Shown here piece after piece: positions 21,726-30,384 of a DNA stretch of 64,000 nucleotides. The DNA lies in NCBI GenBank assembly GCA_002424045.1, contig DIPH01000042.1, forward strand, positions 4,082 to 68,081. The letters run 5' to 3'. The stretch is from Firmicutes bacterium UBA5493. GTDB lineage: Bacteria; Bacillota; Limnochordia; Darwinibacteriales; Darwinibacteriaceae. Position numbers and translations under genes: made by a program. Under the pieces are notes generated by a model, which was not told the DNA's origin, made no database searches, and saw only the letters and a list, made by a program, of their open reading frames with translations. Position 1 is the first letter of the stretch; every line of letters starts with the position of its first letter.

Positions 21726-24078
21726 AATGTGCAAGTTGATTGTCCCTCAAGCGGTCCTTTAACTCCCAAGTCGTTTGGAGATACTCATCGGGGGGAAGGG
21801 GACGGCTAAACAGATAGCCCTGTGCTTCGTTGCAATCCATCGTTCGCAAGAGGTGCAACTGGCTTTCCCTTTCTACACCTTCGGCCACAACGGCCATGGA
21901 TAGATTGTGTCCCACACCCACAATGGACCTAACTAATCCTTGGGCCCTGAAGTCTACATCCACTCGATCGATGAAAGCTCTATCAATCTTCAACGATTGC
22001 ACAGGATAGCGGATCAAGTACTCCAGGGTGGAGTAGGCTGTGCCAAAATCATCAATGGCTAGATGGACTCCCATTTTTCTAAGCTCTTCAAAGTTTTGAA
22101 GAACCTCCTGGGTTGGGGACAACATAGCATCTTCGGTAATCTCAATATGTAGGACACTGGCAGGAAGCCTGTAGGTGCGCAGTACCGATTGGACTAAAGC
22201 GGGGAAGTGGAGCGACCGAAACTGATTGGCCGAGATGTTTACTGCCACCCATCCTAGATCAAGACCCTTATCGAGCCACACCTGATGCTGTTCACAGACT
22301 CTATGCAGCATATATTCGCCAATCTCTTGAATAAAGCCCCCATGTTCGGCCACCTGTAAAAAATGCTCCGGGGGCAACAAGCCACGTGCGGGATGTTTCC
22401 AACGAATCAACGCTTCTTTGCCCACAATCATGTTTCGATTCAGATCAACAATGGGTTGATAGACTGGGATGAATTGCCCTTTATCTAAAGCGGTTCGAAT
22501 CTCAGCTTGAAACCGTAGGCGATCTACCATGGCATGGTGGGTGTTGGGATTATAAAGCTTCAGCTGATCTCTGGCACTGTGTTCTGCCTCATAGAGAGCT
22601 GTCTGGGCTTGTTGGTAGAAGGAATCGCTCTTGAGGCCTTTACCTTCACTAATGCTGATTCCCCCAAAGATATGGACGTTCAGGTCATCGGATTCAAAGT
22701 ACAGGGGGCTAGCCAGGAGATTATCTAAACGGTCAATTGTTCGAAGTACCCCGGTAATGCTAGATGGTATGATCATGCCAAACTCCGCATCGGCCGTTCG
22801 TCCCATGATGAGACTGTCATCACTCACAGTTTTTAGGGTCTCAGCTAGGCGCACTAAAATTCCATCTGTCACTTCTGGGCCAACTAATGTCTTGATCTCG
22901 GAAAAATCTCGAATGGAGATCAAGGCCAGAATCACGGAGGCATGCTCTAAGAGGTTTTTCTCCAGAGAATCTAGGAAATACTGGCGGTTGGGAAGACGCG
23001 TCAAGGGGTCGTAATAGGTCATGGTGCCGATTGTATTCATCATCTGGTTAAATGAGGACCTTGTTTCACCCAATTCATCGGTGCTGGATACTTCAGCCCG
23101 GACGGTGAGATTACCTTGGGCTCCCTGCTTGAAGATCTGGTTCAGCTCAACGATGGGGTCTGCAATGGTCGATGCAAACCACGAACCGAGCCAAAGCACG
23201 AGTAGAAGTCCCACGACAGTCACCAGAATTAACTGAAAAATCAAGCGGTTGACCGGCTGGCTGAAAAAGGTAGTGGGTACCTCCACTACAACACTCCAGT
23301 CGCTGATGCCACCTAGCTCTTGGAAAAAGAGGCGATATCCCCAACCATCCTGGGTGATGGTAACGGAATCCGAGTTTTGCTGAGTTAGAAGGTCCCAGTT
23401 GCTATAGGTGTCTTGCATGCGGCCATGCATAATTTGGTCTGGATCGTGGTGGAGGATGAAATACCCCTTGGAATCTAATAAGTAAACGCGCATGCCAGAG
23501 CTATCTCTGGTCAGTTCTGCTGAGTTTTGTAGCAGCTTTACAAGATCAACGGAAAGACCGAAGATACCCCTGACGCTAGAGCCATCTTCGCTCCAGATAG
23601 GAGTGGCCATAACAATAATCCGTTCATTGGTGGATCGGGACACCATGGGGTTAGAGACAACTGTCTCGCCAGCCATGACCCTAGGGAAATAGTCCCGATC
23701 GCTGATATTGCCAGCTTCCCTTTGCGAGGTGGTGTTGTAATTACCATCTGGAGTGGCGACGAAGTAGATAAGAAAGTAGTCAGGGGATTGCGCAATGCGG
23801 CGCTGCAGGTAGGGTTCGATCGCATCCCAATCAAGACTTTCTAGCATGGAAGAGTTGGCTAATTGTCTAAGCTCGAGGACTCGTTCATCAAGCCATAGAC
23901 TGATGATATGGCTTTGACCTTGTACTAGATCAAGGGCCCTTTTTTCTACCAAATCCTGCACTAAGGAACGGTTCAGCATACCGGTTGTGGTCAAGACGAA
24001 AAGTGTGAGCACAAACACAATGATCACAAAGAGGACCAAGACTCGCTGACGAATTTTCCCGAATGACCACTTCGGCAT
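21724..24078 (-). CDS. Cache-HAMP-GGDEF-EAL cyclic-di-GMP phosphodiesterase
   Basis: A 784-residue membrane protein. ATG 24078 follows GAGGGGGAGGTG; an upstream in-frame Met has no such site. Domains: helix, external double-Cache sensor (about 35-280), second helix and HAMP (about 290-350), GGDEF (about 365-520) and EAL (about 530-780). The GGDEF loop is degenerate (GRTADAEFG), so synthase activity is unlikely. The EAL side keeps EALIRWKHP, NISANQF, ITEDAML, IDDFGTAYS and VVAEGVE, so it should hydrolyse cyclic-di-GMP in response to an external ligand. Confidence 0.9.
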   Translation of the reverse strand: MPKWSFGKIRQRVLVLFVIIVFVLTLFVLTTTGMLNRSLVQDLVEKRALDLVQGQSHIISLWLDERVLELRQLANSSMLESLDWDAIEPYLQRRIAQSPDYFLIYFVATPDGNYNTTSQREAGNISDRDYFPRVMAGETVVSNPMVSRSTNERIIVMATPIWSEDGSSVRGIFGLSVDLVKLLQNSAELTRDSSGMRVYLLDSKGYFILHHDPDQIMHGRMQDTYSNWDLLTQQNSDSVTITQDGWGYRLFFQELGGISDWSVVVEVPTTFFSQPVNRLIFQLILVTVVGLLLVLWLGSWFASTIADPIVELNQIFKQGAQGNLTVRAEVSSTDELGETRSSFNQMMNTIGTMTYYDPLTRLPNRQYFLDSLEKNLLEHASVILALISIRDFSEIKTLVGPEVTDGILVRLAETLKTVSDDSLIMGRTADAEFGMIIPSSITGVLRTIDRLDNLLASPLYFESDDLNVHIFGGISISEGKGLKSDSFYQQAQTALYEAEHSARDQLKLYNPNTHHAMVDRLRFQAEIRTALDKGQFIPVYQPIVDLNRNMIVGKEALIRWKHPARGLLPPEHFLQVAEHGGFIQEIGEYMLHRVCEQHQVWLDKGLDLGWVAVNISANQFRSLHFPALVQSVLRTYRLPASVLHIEITEDAMLSPTQEVLQNFEELRKMGVHLAIDDFGTAYSTLEYLIRYPVQSLKIDRAFIDRVDVDFRAQGLVRSIVGVGHNLSMAVVAEGVERESQLHLLRTMDCNEAQGYLFSRPLPPDEYLQTTWELKDRLRDNQLAH

Positions 24079-24168
24079 GGTGACACCTCCCCCTCCGTGG
24101 GTGCTTCTCAAAGCATTACTGCTTGGTCCTCACATTTTCGACATAAAACGGCAATTCCCTGCCTTAAT

Positions 24169-25701
24169 CTAGAACAGAGGAGCCAAGAGTCGCAAAAGGG
24201 ACCAGCTAAATCTCTTAAGGGCCCCTACATTGCCGTACCTTTTGAGCGTGATTTCTTCACAGAGCGCGAGGGAGTTTACGAAGTCATCGCGGATTTCCAG
24301 GACGCTTTCTGTCTGATAGAGCCACACGCCATTTTCAAAGGCAAGGTAGAGACTGCGGTAGTCTAGATTGATCGAACCCACAACAGCCACTTCATCGTCT
24401 GCTACAATGGTTTTGGAATGCATGAAACCCGGTGAGTATTCGTAGATGCGCACGCCACTAGAAACTAGGACATGGTAATAAGAACGCGTTACCGCGTGAA
24501 CGATGGGCTTGTCTGGTATATGGGGGGTAATGATCCGCACATCTACTCCGGACTTCGCTGCCGTGCTTAAGGCGGTGAGCATTTCGTTGTCTAAGATCAG
24601 ATACGGTGTGGTTATGTAGACATAGTCCTTGGCCTTGTTAATAAGGTTGAGATAGACTGTTTCGCTAACTGCCTCGCCGTCCAGTGGATTGTCGCCAAAG
24701 GGTTGAATAAAACCCCTGCTCTCCTGGGCCTGGGGCAGTTCAGATGGGAGAAAATCACTTAAGGGTTCTGTTTCATCTCGGAGGTACTCCCACATGGCCA
24801 GAAACATCATGGTTATAGACCACACGGGTTCGCCTTTGATTAGGAAGGCAGAGTCTTTCCAATGACCTAATTTTTCATAGGCATTGATGTACTCATCCGC
24901 CAGATTGATTCCGCCGGTGAAGCCGGTGTGGCCATCGATGATCAAAAGTTTACGGTGATCCCGATAATTCAATGTGGCCGTGAGTCTGGGAGTCAAGGGG
25001 TGAAAACGCTCCGTCTTTATCCCCAAGGCTTCGAGCTTCTTGTCGTATCTATATGGTAGCTTAAATAAACAACCCACATCATCATAGATGAGGCGCACAT
25101 CAACACCTTCTCGTACCTTATCCATCAAGATGTCCAAGATTCGGTTCCACATGATGCCTTCTTCGATAATAAAGTACTCTAGGAAAATGTAACGCTTCGC
25201 TTTGGCCAGCTCTTCTAGCATCGCTTCGAAGGCCAATTCTCCAAGAGGAAAAAAGTGAGAACTACTGTGCCGGTAAACAGGATAGGAGGCGTAGTTTTGA
25301 ATGTAGCGGGCTTGGTTTGCTGCATGCTCATTCGTATGAACTAACCTGTGGAGTACTGGGGCACTGAAAGCTAGGGAGTTCTCGCCATGGGCCTTCAGTT
25401 GGTGCATCTTCCGCTTCATCCGCCGGCTGGTGCGGGGATTGCCTAACATAAGATAAAAGAGTCCGCCAAAAATGGGGAAAAGGATGATGGGGATAATCCA
25501 GGCGATTTTGTAAGCAGATTTTTGGTGTCCGGTGGCGATGAAAATGACAACAACAGCACTAAGTAGGGTAAAGAAAGCATAAAACTGAGGGAAGTAATCA
25601 CCAAAGCTGCCAATCATTAAAACAAGGGCCAACAGTTGTGCTAAAATGGCCAAAGAGATGATGGTGACCCGATGGAAGAGTAGGGAGAGGACTTTTTTCA
25701 T
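24169..25701 (-). CDS. cls: Cardiolipin synthase (phospholipase D family)
   Basis: A 510-residue protein with two N-terminal helices followed by two PLD catalytic motifs: YRDHRKLLIIDGHTGFTGG (first HKD) and FMHSKTIVADDEVAVVGS (second). It condenses two phosphatidylglycerol molecules into cardiolipin and glycerol at the membrane. Length and layout match bacterial Cls. It is monocistronic and upstream of, not in operon with, the Cache-EAL gene. Confidence 0.93.
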   Translation of the reverse strand: MKKVLSLLFHRVTIISLAILAQLLALVLMIGSFGDYFPQFYAFFTLLSAVVVIFIATGHQKSAYKIAWIIPIILFPIFGGLFYLMLGNPRTSRRMKRKMHQLKAHGENSLAFSAPVLHRLVHTNEHAANQARYIQNYASYPVYRHSSSHFFPLGELAFEAMLEELAKAKRYIFLEYFIIEEGIMWNRILDILMDKVREGVDVRLIYDDVGCLFKLPYRYDKKLEALGIKTERFHPLTPRLTATLNYRDHRKLLIIDGHTGFTGGINLADEYINAYEKLGHWKDSAFLIKGEPVWSITMMFLAMWEYLRDETEPLSDFLPSELPQAQESRGFIQPFGDNPLDGEAVSETVYLNLINKAKDYVYITTPYLILDNEMLTALSTAAKSGVDVRIITPHIPDKPIVHAVTRSYYHVLVSSGVRIYEYSPGFMHSKTIVADDEVAVVGSINLDYRSLYLAFENGVWLYQTESVLEIRDDFVNSLALCEEITLKRYGNVGALKRFSWSLLRLLAPLF

Positions 25702-25821
25702 ATCTGACTGTTCACCTCGCTACAATGCAGTGTTGCATGCCTCATGTTGATCTTCTCTGAATTGAGGTGCTTTGTCAAGGAGAACGAGGAGGCAAGGGGA
25801 AGGTGCTCACAATCTCTATTC

Positions 25822-25850
25822 TTGTCATGGCAACTCGCCTCAGGTATAGT
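25822..25850 (+). promoter_or_regulatory. SigA-type promoter of the resA-ccdA pair
   Basis: TTGTCA (25822-25827), 17-nt spacer, TATAGT (25845-25850), 23 nt before the start codon at 25874. Confidence 0.8.
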
Positions 25851-25873
25851 AGAAAAAAGGGAGTGGATGGCTG

Positions 25874-26401
25874 ATGCGTAAAGTAAGCGTAATTGTATTG
25901 TCTTGCCTGATTATGCTTGGGCTTCTGGGATGGAGTAATCAAGCCCTGGCGCAATCGCCTGGGGAACAGGAGGACGCGAAGGTCTTAGTACCGGATTTTG
26001 CTTTGTTAACGATTGACAATGAGACATTCCGACTTAGCGATTATAGGGGCCAAGTTGTAGTTTTGAACTTTTGGGCCAGCTGGTGTCCGCCATGTAGGGC
26101 TGAAATGCCTGACTTTCAAGGGTTGCACGACGACTTTGAGGAGTCTGGGGAAGCAGTGCTGTTTTTACTCAACCAGATTGATGGACGCCAAGAAACCGCG
26201 GAAAAGGGAAGCCAGTACCTTGCGGTCAACAATCTGACCATGACAAATCTACTGGACTTTGGAGCAGTTGGACGGCAGATTTTCGGGATTCCCGGGCTCC
26301 CAACGACGGTCGTCATCGATGCCGAGGGGTATTTATCTGGCTATGTTGTAGGCCAAGCGACAAAAGCAAAAGTTTTGCGCATGGTGGAGGACGCTAAATA
26401 A
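25874..26401 (+). CDS. resA: Secreted TlpA/ResA-like thiol-disulfide oxidoreductase
   Basis: A 175-residue protein with an N-terminal membrane or signal segment (VIVLSCLIMLGLLGW) and a thioredoxin fold bearing FWASWCPPCRAEMP (CPPC near 77-80) and a cis-Pro block GIPGLPTTVVID. ResA-type proteins reduce the heme-binding cysteines of apocytochrome c outside the membrane; StoA in spores is a close relative. Its stop overlaps the ccdA start (TAATG), so CcdA is the obvious electron donor. Together with ccmABCD at the left edge it suggests cytochrome c assembly. Confidence 0.85.
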   Translation: MRKVSVIVLSCLIMLGLLGWSNQALAQSPGEQEDAKVLVPDFALLTIDNETFRLSDYRGQVVVLNFWASWCPPCRAEMPDFQGLHDDFEESGEAVLFLLNQIDGRQETAEKGSQYLAVNNLTMTNLLDFGAVGRQIFGIPGLPTTVVIDAEGYLSGYVVGQATKAKVLRMVEDAK

Positions 26402-27108
26402 TGTTACAGTCCATGGCACCGGAGATATCCCTATCTCTTTTTGGTTTGATTTTCGCCGAGGGTTTCCTTGCGTTTCTGTCCCCTTGTATCTTGCCTATGA
26501 TCCCCATATACTTACTCTACCTTGGGGGAATCGATGGTGGACAGCACAAACCTGCGAGGCGCCTAATCGTAAATACTCTAGGTTTTATAGCCGGCTTTTC
26601 TCTTGTGTTTATCGCGCTCGGAGCTACCGCCTCAGTCCTAGGAAACCTCATCTCGCAGCATCGCATTTTGCTGCAGCGCTTTGGTGGAATTGTGGTCATT
26701 GCTTTTGGACTAAACTATCTGGGCGTGCTGAAGATTGGACTTCTGAACCGGAGTCGCGCACTTGGCGCCAATACCAAGGATCTTAAGTTTTGGTCGAGTC
26801 TCCTCTTTGGGGCCGCTTTTTCTCTGGGCTGGACCCCCTGCCTTGGAGCTTTTTTGGGGACCGCACTGATCATGGCCTCGAGTCTAGATACACTCTACCA
26901 GGGTATGGCCCTGCTTTTGACCTTCTCTTTAGGACTAGGGGTTCCCTTTTTGCTCACGGCCCTGCTCTGGAATCGACTGCAATGCACCTTTGGATTTATC
27001 AAACGCAATCTCACGGTCATCCAGACTCTTTCGGGCATCCTCCTTGTAGTGGTGGGACTTTTGATGCTTTTTGATAGGTTTGGAGCCTACGCGGACGTAT
27101 TTCTTTAA
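26401..27108 (+). CDS. ccdA: CcdA, membrane thiol electron-transfer protein
   Basis: A 235-residue protein with six predicted helices. Helix 1 has FLAFLSPCILPMIPIY and helix 4 SLGWTPCLGAFLG, the paired Cys of the CcdA/DsbD family. It carries reducing power from cytoplasmic thioredoxin across the membrane to ResA-like partners. It starts at the ATG that shares one base with the resA stop. Confidence 0.93.
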   Translation: MLQSMAPEISLSLFGLIFAEGFLAFLSPCILPMIPIYLLYLGGIDGGQHKPARRLIVNTLGFIAGFSLVFIALGATASVLGNLISQHRILLQRFGGIVVIAFGLNYLGVLKIGLLNRSRALGANTKDLKFWSSLLFGAAFSLGWTPCLGAFLGTALIMASSLDTLYQGMALLLTFSLGLGVPFLLTALLWNRLQCTFGFIKRNLTVIQTLSGILLVVVGLLMLFDRFGAYADVFL

Positions 27109-27144
27109 GGATTGGTGATGGAGTGAAACCTACGATGTGGCCAT

Positions 27145-27384
27145 GGTCGGGCGCGCAGTTCCACAGATGACTTTATTATCGAAGAGACCAAGGTGCCCGG
27201 GTTCATTCATGTCGCCGGTATTCAGTCCCCAGGGTTAACTTCATCACCAGCCATCGCCCATATGGTGGAAGGGATTCTTAGACGCTCTGGATTGGCTCTA
27301 GAGCTTGATTCTAGCTTTGACCCGTATCGCAAACCGATTATTAGGCACAAGGAGCTCAGACCCCTACGGGAGATTACCCCTTGA
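27145..27384 (+). pseudogene. Relic of a GlpA-like FAD-dependent oxidoreductase
   Basis: An open stretch without ribosome site or start encodes DDFIIEETKVPGFIHVAGIQ, then SPGLTSSPAIAHMVEGIL, and ends DPYRKPIIRHKELRPLREIT-stop. The VAGIQSPGLTSSPAIA block is characteristic of glycerol-3-phosphate dehydrogenase/GlpA-like flavoproteins. The N-terminal FAD fold and the later Fe-S-type C-terminus are missing, so only an internal fragment of about 80 codons remains between ccdA and the tpl terminator. Confidence 0.6.
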
Positions 27385-27460
27385 TATTGAGCATAGCGGA
27401 GTAAGCAGGGTGGAAAAGTCAGAACTCCTAGACTTTTTAGCATTTCGAGCTGAGATATGG

Positions 27461-27496
27461 AAACATGCCCTAAGGGGTGACCCTTAGGGCATGTTT
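27461..27496. terminator. Perfect 16-bp hairpin between converging units
   Basis: AAACATGCCCTAAGGG (27461-27476) and its exact complement (27481-27496) enclose the loop GTGA. It lies just beyond the stop of tpl. Confidence 0.8.
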
Positions 27497-27510
27497 GATG
27501 TTCACTGCAA

Positions 27511-28887
27511 CTATGCTAGTGGTTCAAAACGTGCAGTAAAGAAGCGAAGTACAGGTGGCTCATAGACAAAACGGAGACCCTTAACTTTTTCTCTGTGTTC
27601 ATAGAGTTCTTTTACGGCCTCTGCGACAACATCTAGATGGGAGTAGGTGTAGACTCGACGCGGAATGGTCAGGCGCACTAATTCCAATTTCGGATAGTGG
27701 TGATTGCCATTTTTGTCGCGTCCAGCCGAGATGATACCCCGCTCCATACTGCGTACACCGGATTCAAGATAAAGCTGAGCTGCCAGCATTTGTGCTGGGA
27801 ACTCAGCTTGAGGGATGTGTGGATAGAACTGACGGGCGTCAAGAAAAACAGCATGGCCGCCGATGGGCTTTACCACGGGAATTCCGGCTTCTATGAGTTT
27901 GTCACCTAAGTATTTTACTTGGTCTAAGCGGTGGGCCACAAAATTGTAGTCGACGGATTCGCGTAGCCCGCGAGCCAATGCTTCCATATCACGACCGGTC
28001 ATGCCGCCATAGGAGGGCATACCTTCATAAACCACAACAAGACTGGTAGCCTTTTGATAGAGTTCGTCATCGTTTAGGGCTAAGAATCCGCCAATGTTAA
28101 CGATGCCATCTTTCTTACCGCTCATGGTGCAGCCGTCGGAATAGCTGTACATTTCACGCACGATTTCCTTGATAGTCTTGTTCTCGTAGCCAGGTTCACG
28201 CTGTTTGATGAAACACGCATTCTCAACGCAGCGAGTTGCGTCCATCATGACCTTAATATTGTACGTTTGAGCTAGCTCATAGACAGCCTTAATGTTGCTC
28301 ATGGCCACAGGCTGACCACCTGCGAGGTTTACGGTTACTGCCAGGCAGATGTAGGGAATGCGCTCTGCTCCTACTTCATCAATTAGGGCTTGCAGTTTGT
28401 TCAAATCTACGTTGCCCTTAAAAGGATGTTCGTTCTGGGAGTCGTGGGCCTCATCAATAATGATGTCTCTAAAGGTTGCCCCATTCATCTCTTGATGGGC
28501 ACGAGTGGTTGTAAAGTACATATTACCAGGAACATAATCACCGGGCTTAATCATAATTTGCGAAAGAATGTTCTCGGCTCCCCGCCCTTGATGGGTAGGT
28601 ACCACATGTTTAAAACCATAGAGCTCGCGTACAGTCTCTTGTAGATGCTTAAAGTTTCTGCTACCGGAATAGGCTTCGTCGCCGAGCATGAGGCCAGCCC
28701 ATTGGTTATCACTCATGGCATTGGTGCCACTATCTGTTAAAAGGTCGATGTAGATATCATCTGTGGTAAGCAGAAATGTGTTCCAACCTGCTCTTTCCAT
28801 TGCTTCTTCCCTTTGTTCCCTGGTGGTAACAGCAATGGGTTCAACCATTTTAATCTTGTAAGGTTCAGCCAAATACTTGTAATCCAC
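27511..28887 (-). CDS. tpl: Tyrosine phenol-lyase
   Basis: A 458-residue PLP enzyme that cleaves L-tyrosine to phenol, pyruvate and ammonia. It follows the Citrobacter enzyme closely: IYIDLLTDSGTNAMS, VVPTHQGRGAEN, LAVTVNLAGGQPV, the PLP Lys in CTMSGKKDG, and ESGVRSMERGIISAGR. The Arg in VRSMERG is the substrate residue that separates this enzyme from tryptophanase. Start: GTG 28887, eight nt after GGAG, giving a length within two residues of the reference enzyme. It has its own promoter and terminator. Confidence 0.92.
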   Translation of the reverse strand: MDYKYLAEPYKIKMVEPIAVTTREQREEAMERAGWNTFLLTTDDIYIDLLTDSGTNAMSDNQWAGLMLGDEAYSGSRNFKHLQETVRELYGFKHVVPTHQGRGAENILSQIMIKPGDYVPGNMYFTTTRAHQEMNGATFRDIIIDEAHDSQNEHPFKGNVDLNKLQALIDEVGAERIPYICLAVTVNLAGGQPVAMSNIKAVYELAQTYNIKVMMDATRCVENACFIKQREPGYENKTIKEIVREMYSYSDGCTMSGKKDGIVNIGGFLALNDDELYQKATSLVVVYEGMPSYGGMTGRDMEALARGLRESVDYNFVAHRLDQVKYLGDKLIEAGIPVVKPIGGHAVFLDARQFYPHIPQAEFPAQMLAAQLYLESGVRSMERGIISAGRDKNGNHHYPKLELVRLTIPRRVYTYSHLDVVAEAVKELYEHREKVKGLRFVYEPPVLRFFTARFEPLA

Positions 28888-28929
28888 TAGCCACACTCCA
28901 TTTCTTTGCTAATATTTTGTCTTATATTT

Positions 28930-28958
28930 AGTATAACTCAACGTTAATGAAAAGTAAA
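28930..28958 (-). promoter_or_regulatory. SigA-type promoter of tpl
   Basis: On the minus strand: TTTACT, 17-nt spacer, TATACT, about 45 nt before the start codon, in the AT-rich gap between degV and tpl. Confidence 0.7.
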
Positions 28959-28969
28959 ATATGAAAAAT

Positions 28970-29866
28970 TCAACGTCCCGCCAAGGCAGGCTCGAGCTTG
29001 GCTTCGTGGGTTTGACTGTTGACCACAAACACGGCCACACCGCCAATTCCTATATGGCATGCTAGGACACTCCCAATGAGGTTTACAATGAATTTCTGAT
29101 AGCCTAGGGTATCCCGCAACAGACTCTTGAGCTGCTCAGCCACGGAAGCGTCATCGGCATGCGTAATACCAATGATCTGATCGGCATTACCTAGGGAGCG
29201 TTCTTTTACTAATTCCACAATCCGTTTGATGGCCATCTTCTTACCTCGGACTTTTTGGAAGGGAATCATGAGCCCATCTTGGACATGCAAAATAGGCTTC
29301 ACCTGCAAAAGTCCTCCCAAGAAGGCACTAGCGTAGCTCACCCTGCCACCTCGGTAGAGGTAGCCCAAATCGTCCACGGAAAAAATGTGCTCCACATTGT
29401 TTATAGAACGTTTTTGTGCCCTTTCAATAATGGCAGCAGGATCGGCCCCTGCTTTAGCCATTTGGGCCGCCTCAAGGGTAATAAGGCCCTGACCAAGAGA
29501 TCCACTCAGTGTATCCACAACCGTCAATTGGAAATCCTTGAAGCTCTTCCTCATTTCTTGGGCCACTAAACGTACTGTATTGTAGGTGCCAGACAATTTT
29601 GAAGAAAAGCTTAGGTACAGGCATTGCCGCCCCTGGTCAGCATATCGTTTTAAAGCTCCAGTAATTGCATCTATTGGGACCTGCCCCGTTGTGGGAATTT
29701 TACCAGCGTGAATGGCGTCGTAGACCTGTCGGGTTGTTATGTTTTCCCCATCCCTAAACTCTTCATTATCGATGTACACCAAGAAGGGCAGGACGTCGAT
29801 GTCATACTCTTCGATGAGGTCTTTAGGCAAGTCACAAGCACTATCCGTGATAATCTTTAAGGTCAC
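28970..29866 (-). CDS. DegV family fatty-acid-binding protein
   Basis: A 298-residue protein starting TLKIITDSACDLPKDLIEEY, the DegV opening, with FRDGENITTRQVYDAI and KIPTTGQVP following and SFSSKLSGTYN in the middle. DegV proteins bind a fatty acid; in FakB-type systems they present it to the kinase FakA, which is not in this window. Start: GTG 29866 behind GGAGG; an ATG eleven codons upstream lacks a ribosome site. Confidence 0.9.
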   Translation of the reverse strand: MTLKIITDSACDLPKDLIEEYDIDVLPFLVYIDNEEFRDGENITTRQVYDAIHAGKIPTTGQVPIDAITGALKRYADQGRQCLYLSFSSKLSGTYNTVRLVAQEMRKSFKDFQLTVVDTLSGSLGQGLITLEAAQMAKAGADPAAIIERAQKRSINNVEHIFSVDDLGYLYRGGRVSYASAFLGGLLQVKPILHVQDGLMIPFQKVRGKKMAIKRIVELVKERSLGNADQIIGITHADDASVAEQLKSLLRDTLGYQKFIVNLIGSVLACHIGIGGVAVFVVNSQTHEAKLEPALAGR

Positions 29867-30013
29867 TATTAAAACCTCCAATGTGGAACGTTTTCCCAAC
29901 GATCTTCGACTATTCTTTTGAAGATTCCTCCTTAATGTCCTGACAACCTAGAACTTGAAGTCCCGAAGCCAATGAATTACAATGGAACTATAATTTGTGG
30001 GGAGGGGCTTGTT

Positions 30014-30187
30014 ATGAATCAACTAGCCATAGCCGGTCACATACGGGACCGTATTAATGTTCTCAAGTCTGAACAGGTGGGACTAAAGCCGTTCATTTAT
30101 TCAGATCAGAGCCGTTATGAAGCGTTGGAAAAGGCGATTTTCGAACTGAATTTAGTGTTGGAGAAGCTAGAAAAGGAGGAGGGTTAG
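30014..30187 (+). CDS. 57-residue helical protein of unknown function
   Basis: ATG 30014 follows GGGGAGGGG; the longer frame from 29972 has none. The product (MNQLAIAGHIRDRINVLKSE, ending LEKAIFELNLVLEKLEKEEG) is soluble, charged and probably a two-helix coiled coil. A TATAAT box at 29989-29994 lies 19 nt upstream but has no convincing -35. It is monocistronic and ends before a hairpin. No family was recognised. Confidence 0.6.
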   Translation: MNQLAIAGHIRDRINVLKSEQVGLKPFIYSDQSRYEALEKAIFELNLVLEKLEKEEG

Positions 30188-30336
30188 GTTGCGATTAAGA
30201 GAGCCAAGGAATACCACAAAAATACCGACCTTTGGATCAGCAAAAATCTCCTGCAAACCGTGACCAAACGAAAATTCCCGCTTCTCAGCCAAATAGAGAT
30301 GGCACCCATGAAGCTCGAAAAGCGGGCTAGAAAAAA

Positions 30337-30379
30337 ACGCCGGCGAACTTTTGCAAGATTGGTTCAAACCGGCGTTTTT
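30337..30379. terminator. Bidirectional terminator
   Basis: ACGCCGG (30337-30343) and CCGGCGT (30369-30375) pair, with A-run and T-run on the outer sides. It ends the ABC permease operon on the minus strand. The 143 nt between the small gene at 30187 and this element hold no supported gene. Confidence 0.75.
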
Positions 30380-30384
30380 GCTGT

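Noticed and set aside
27305..27487. 60-codon frame past the GlpA-like relic
   Set aside because: Different frame from the relic, no ribosome site, and it runs into the perfect terminator hairpin.
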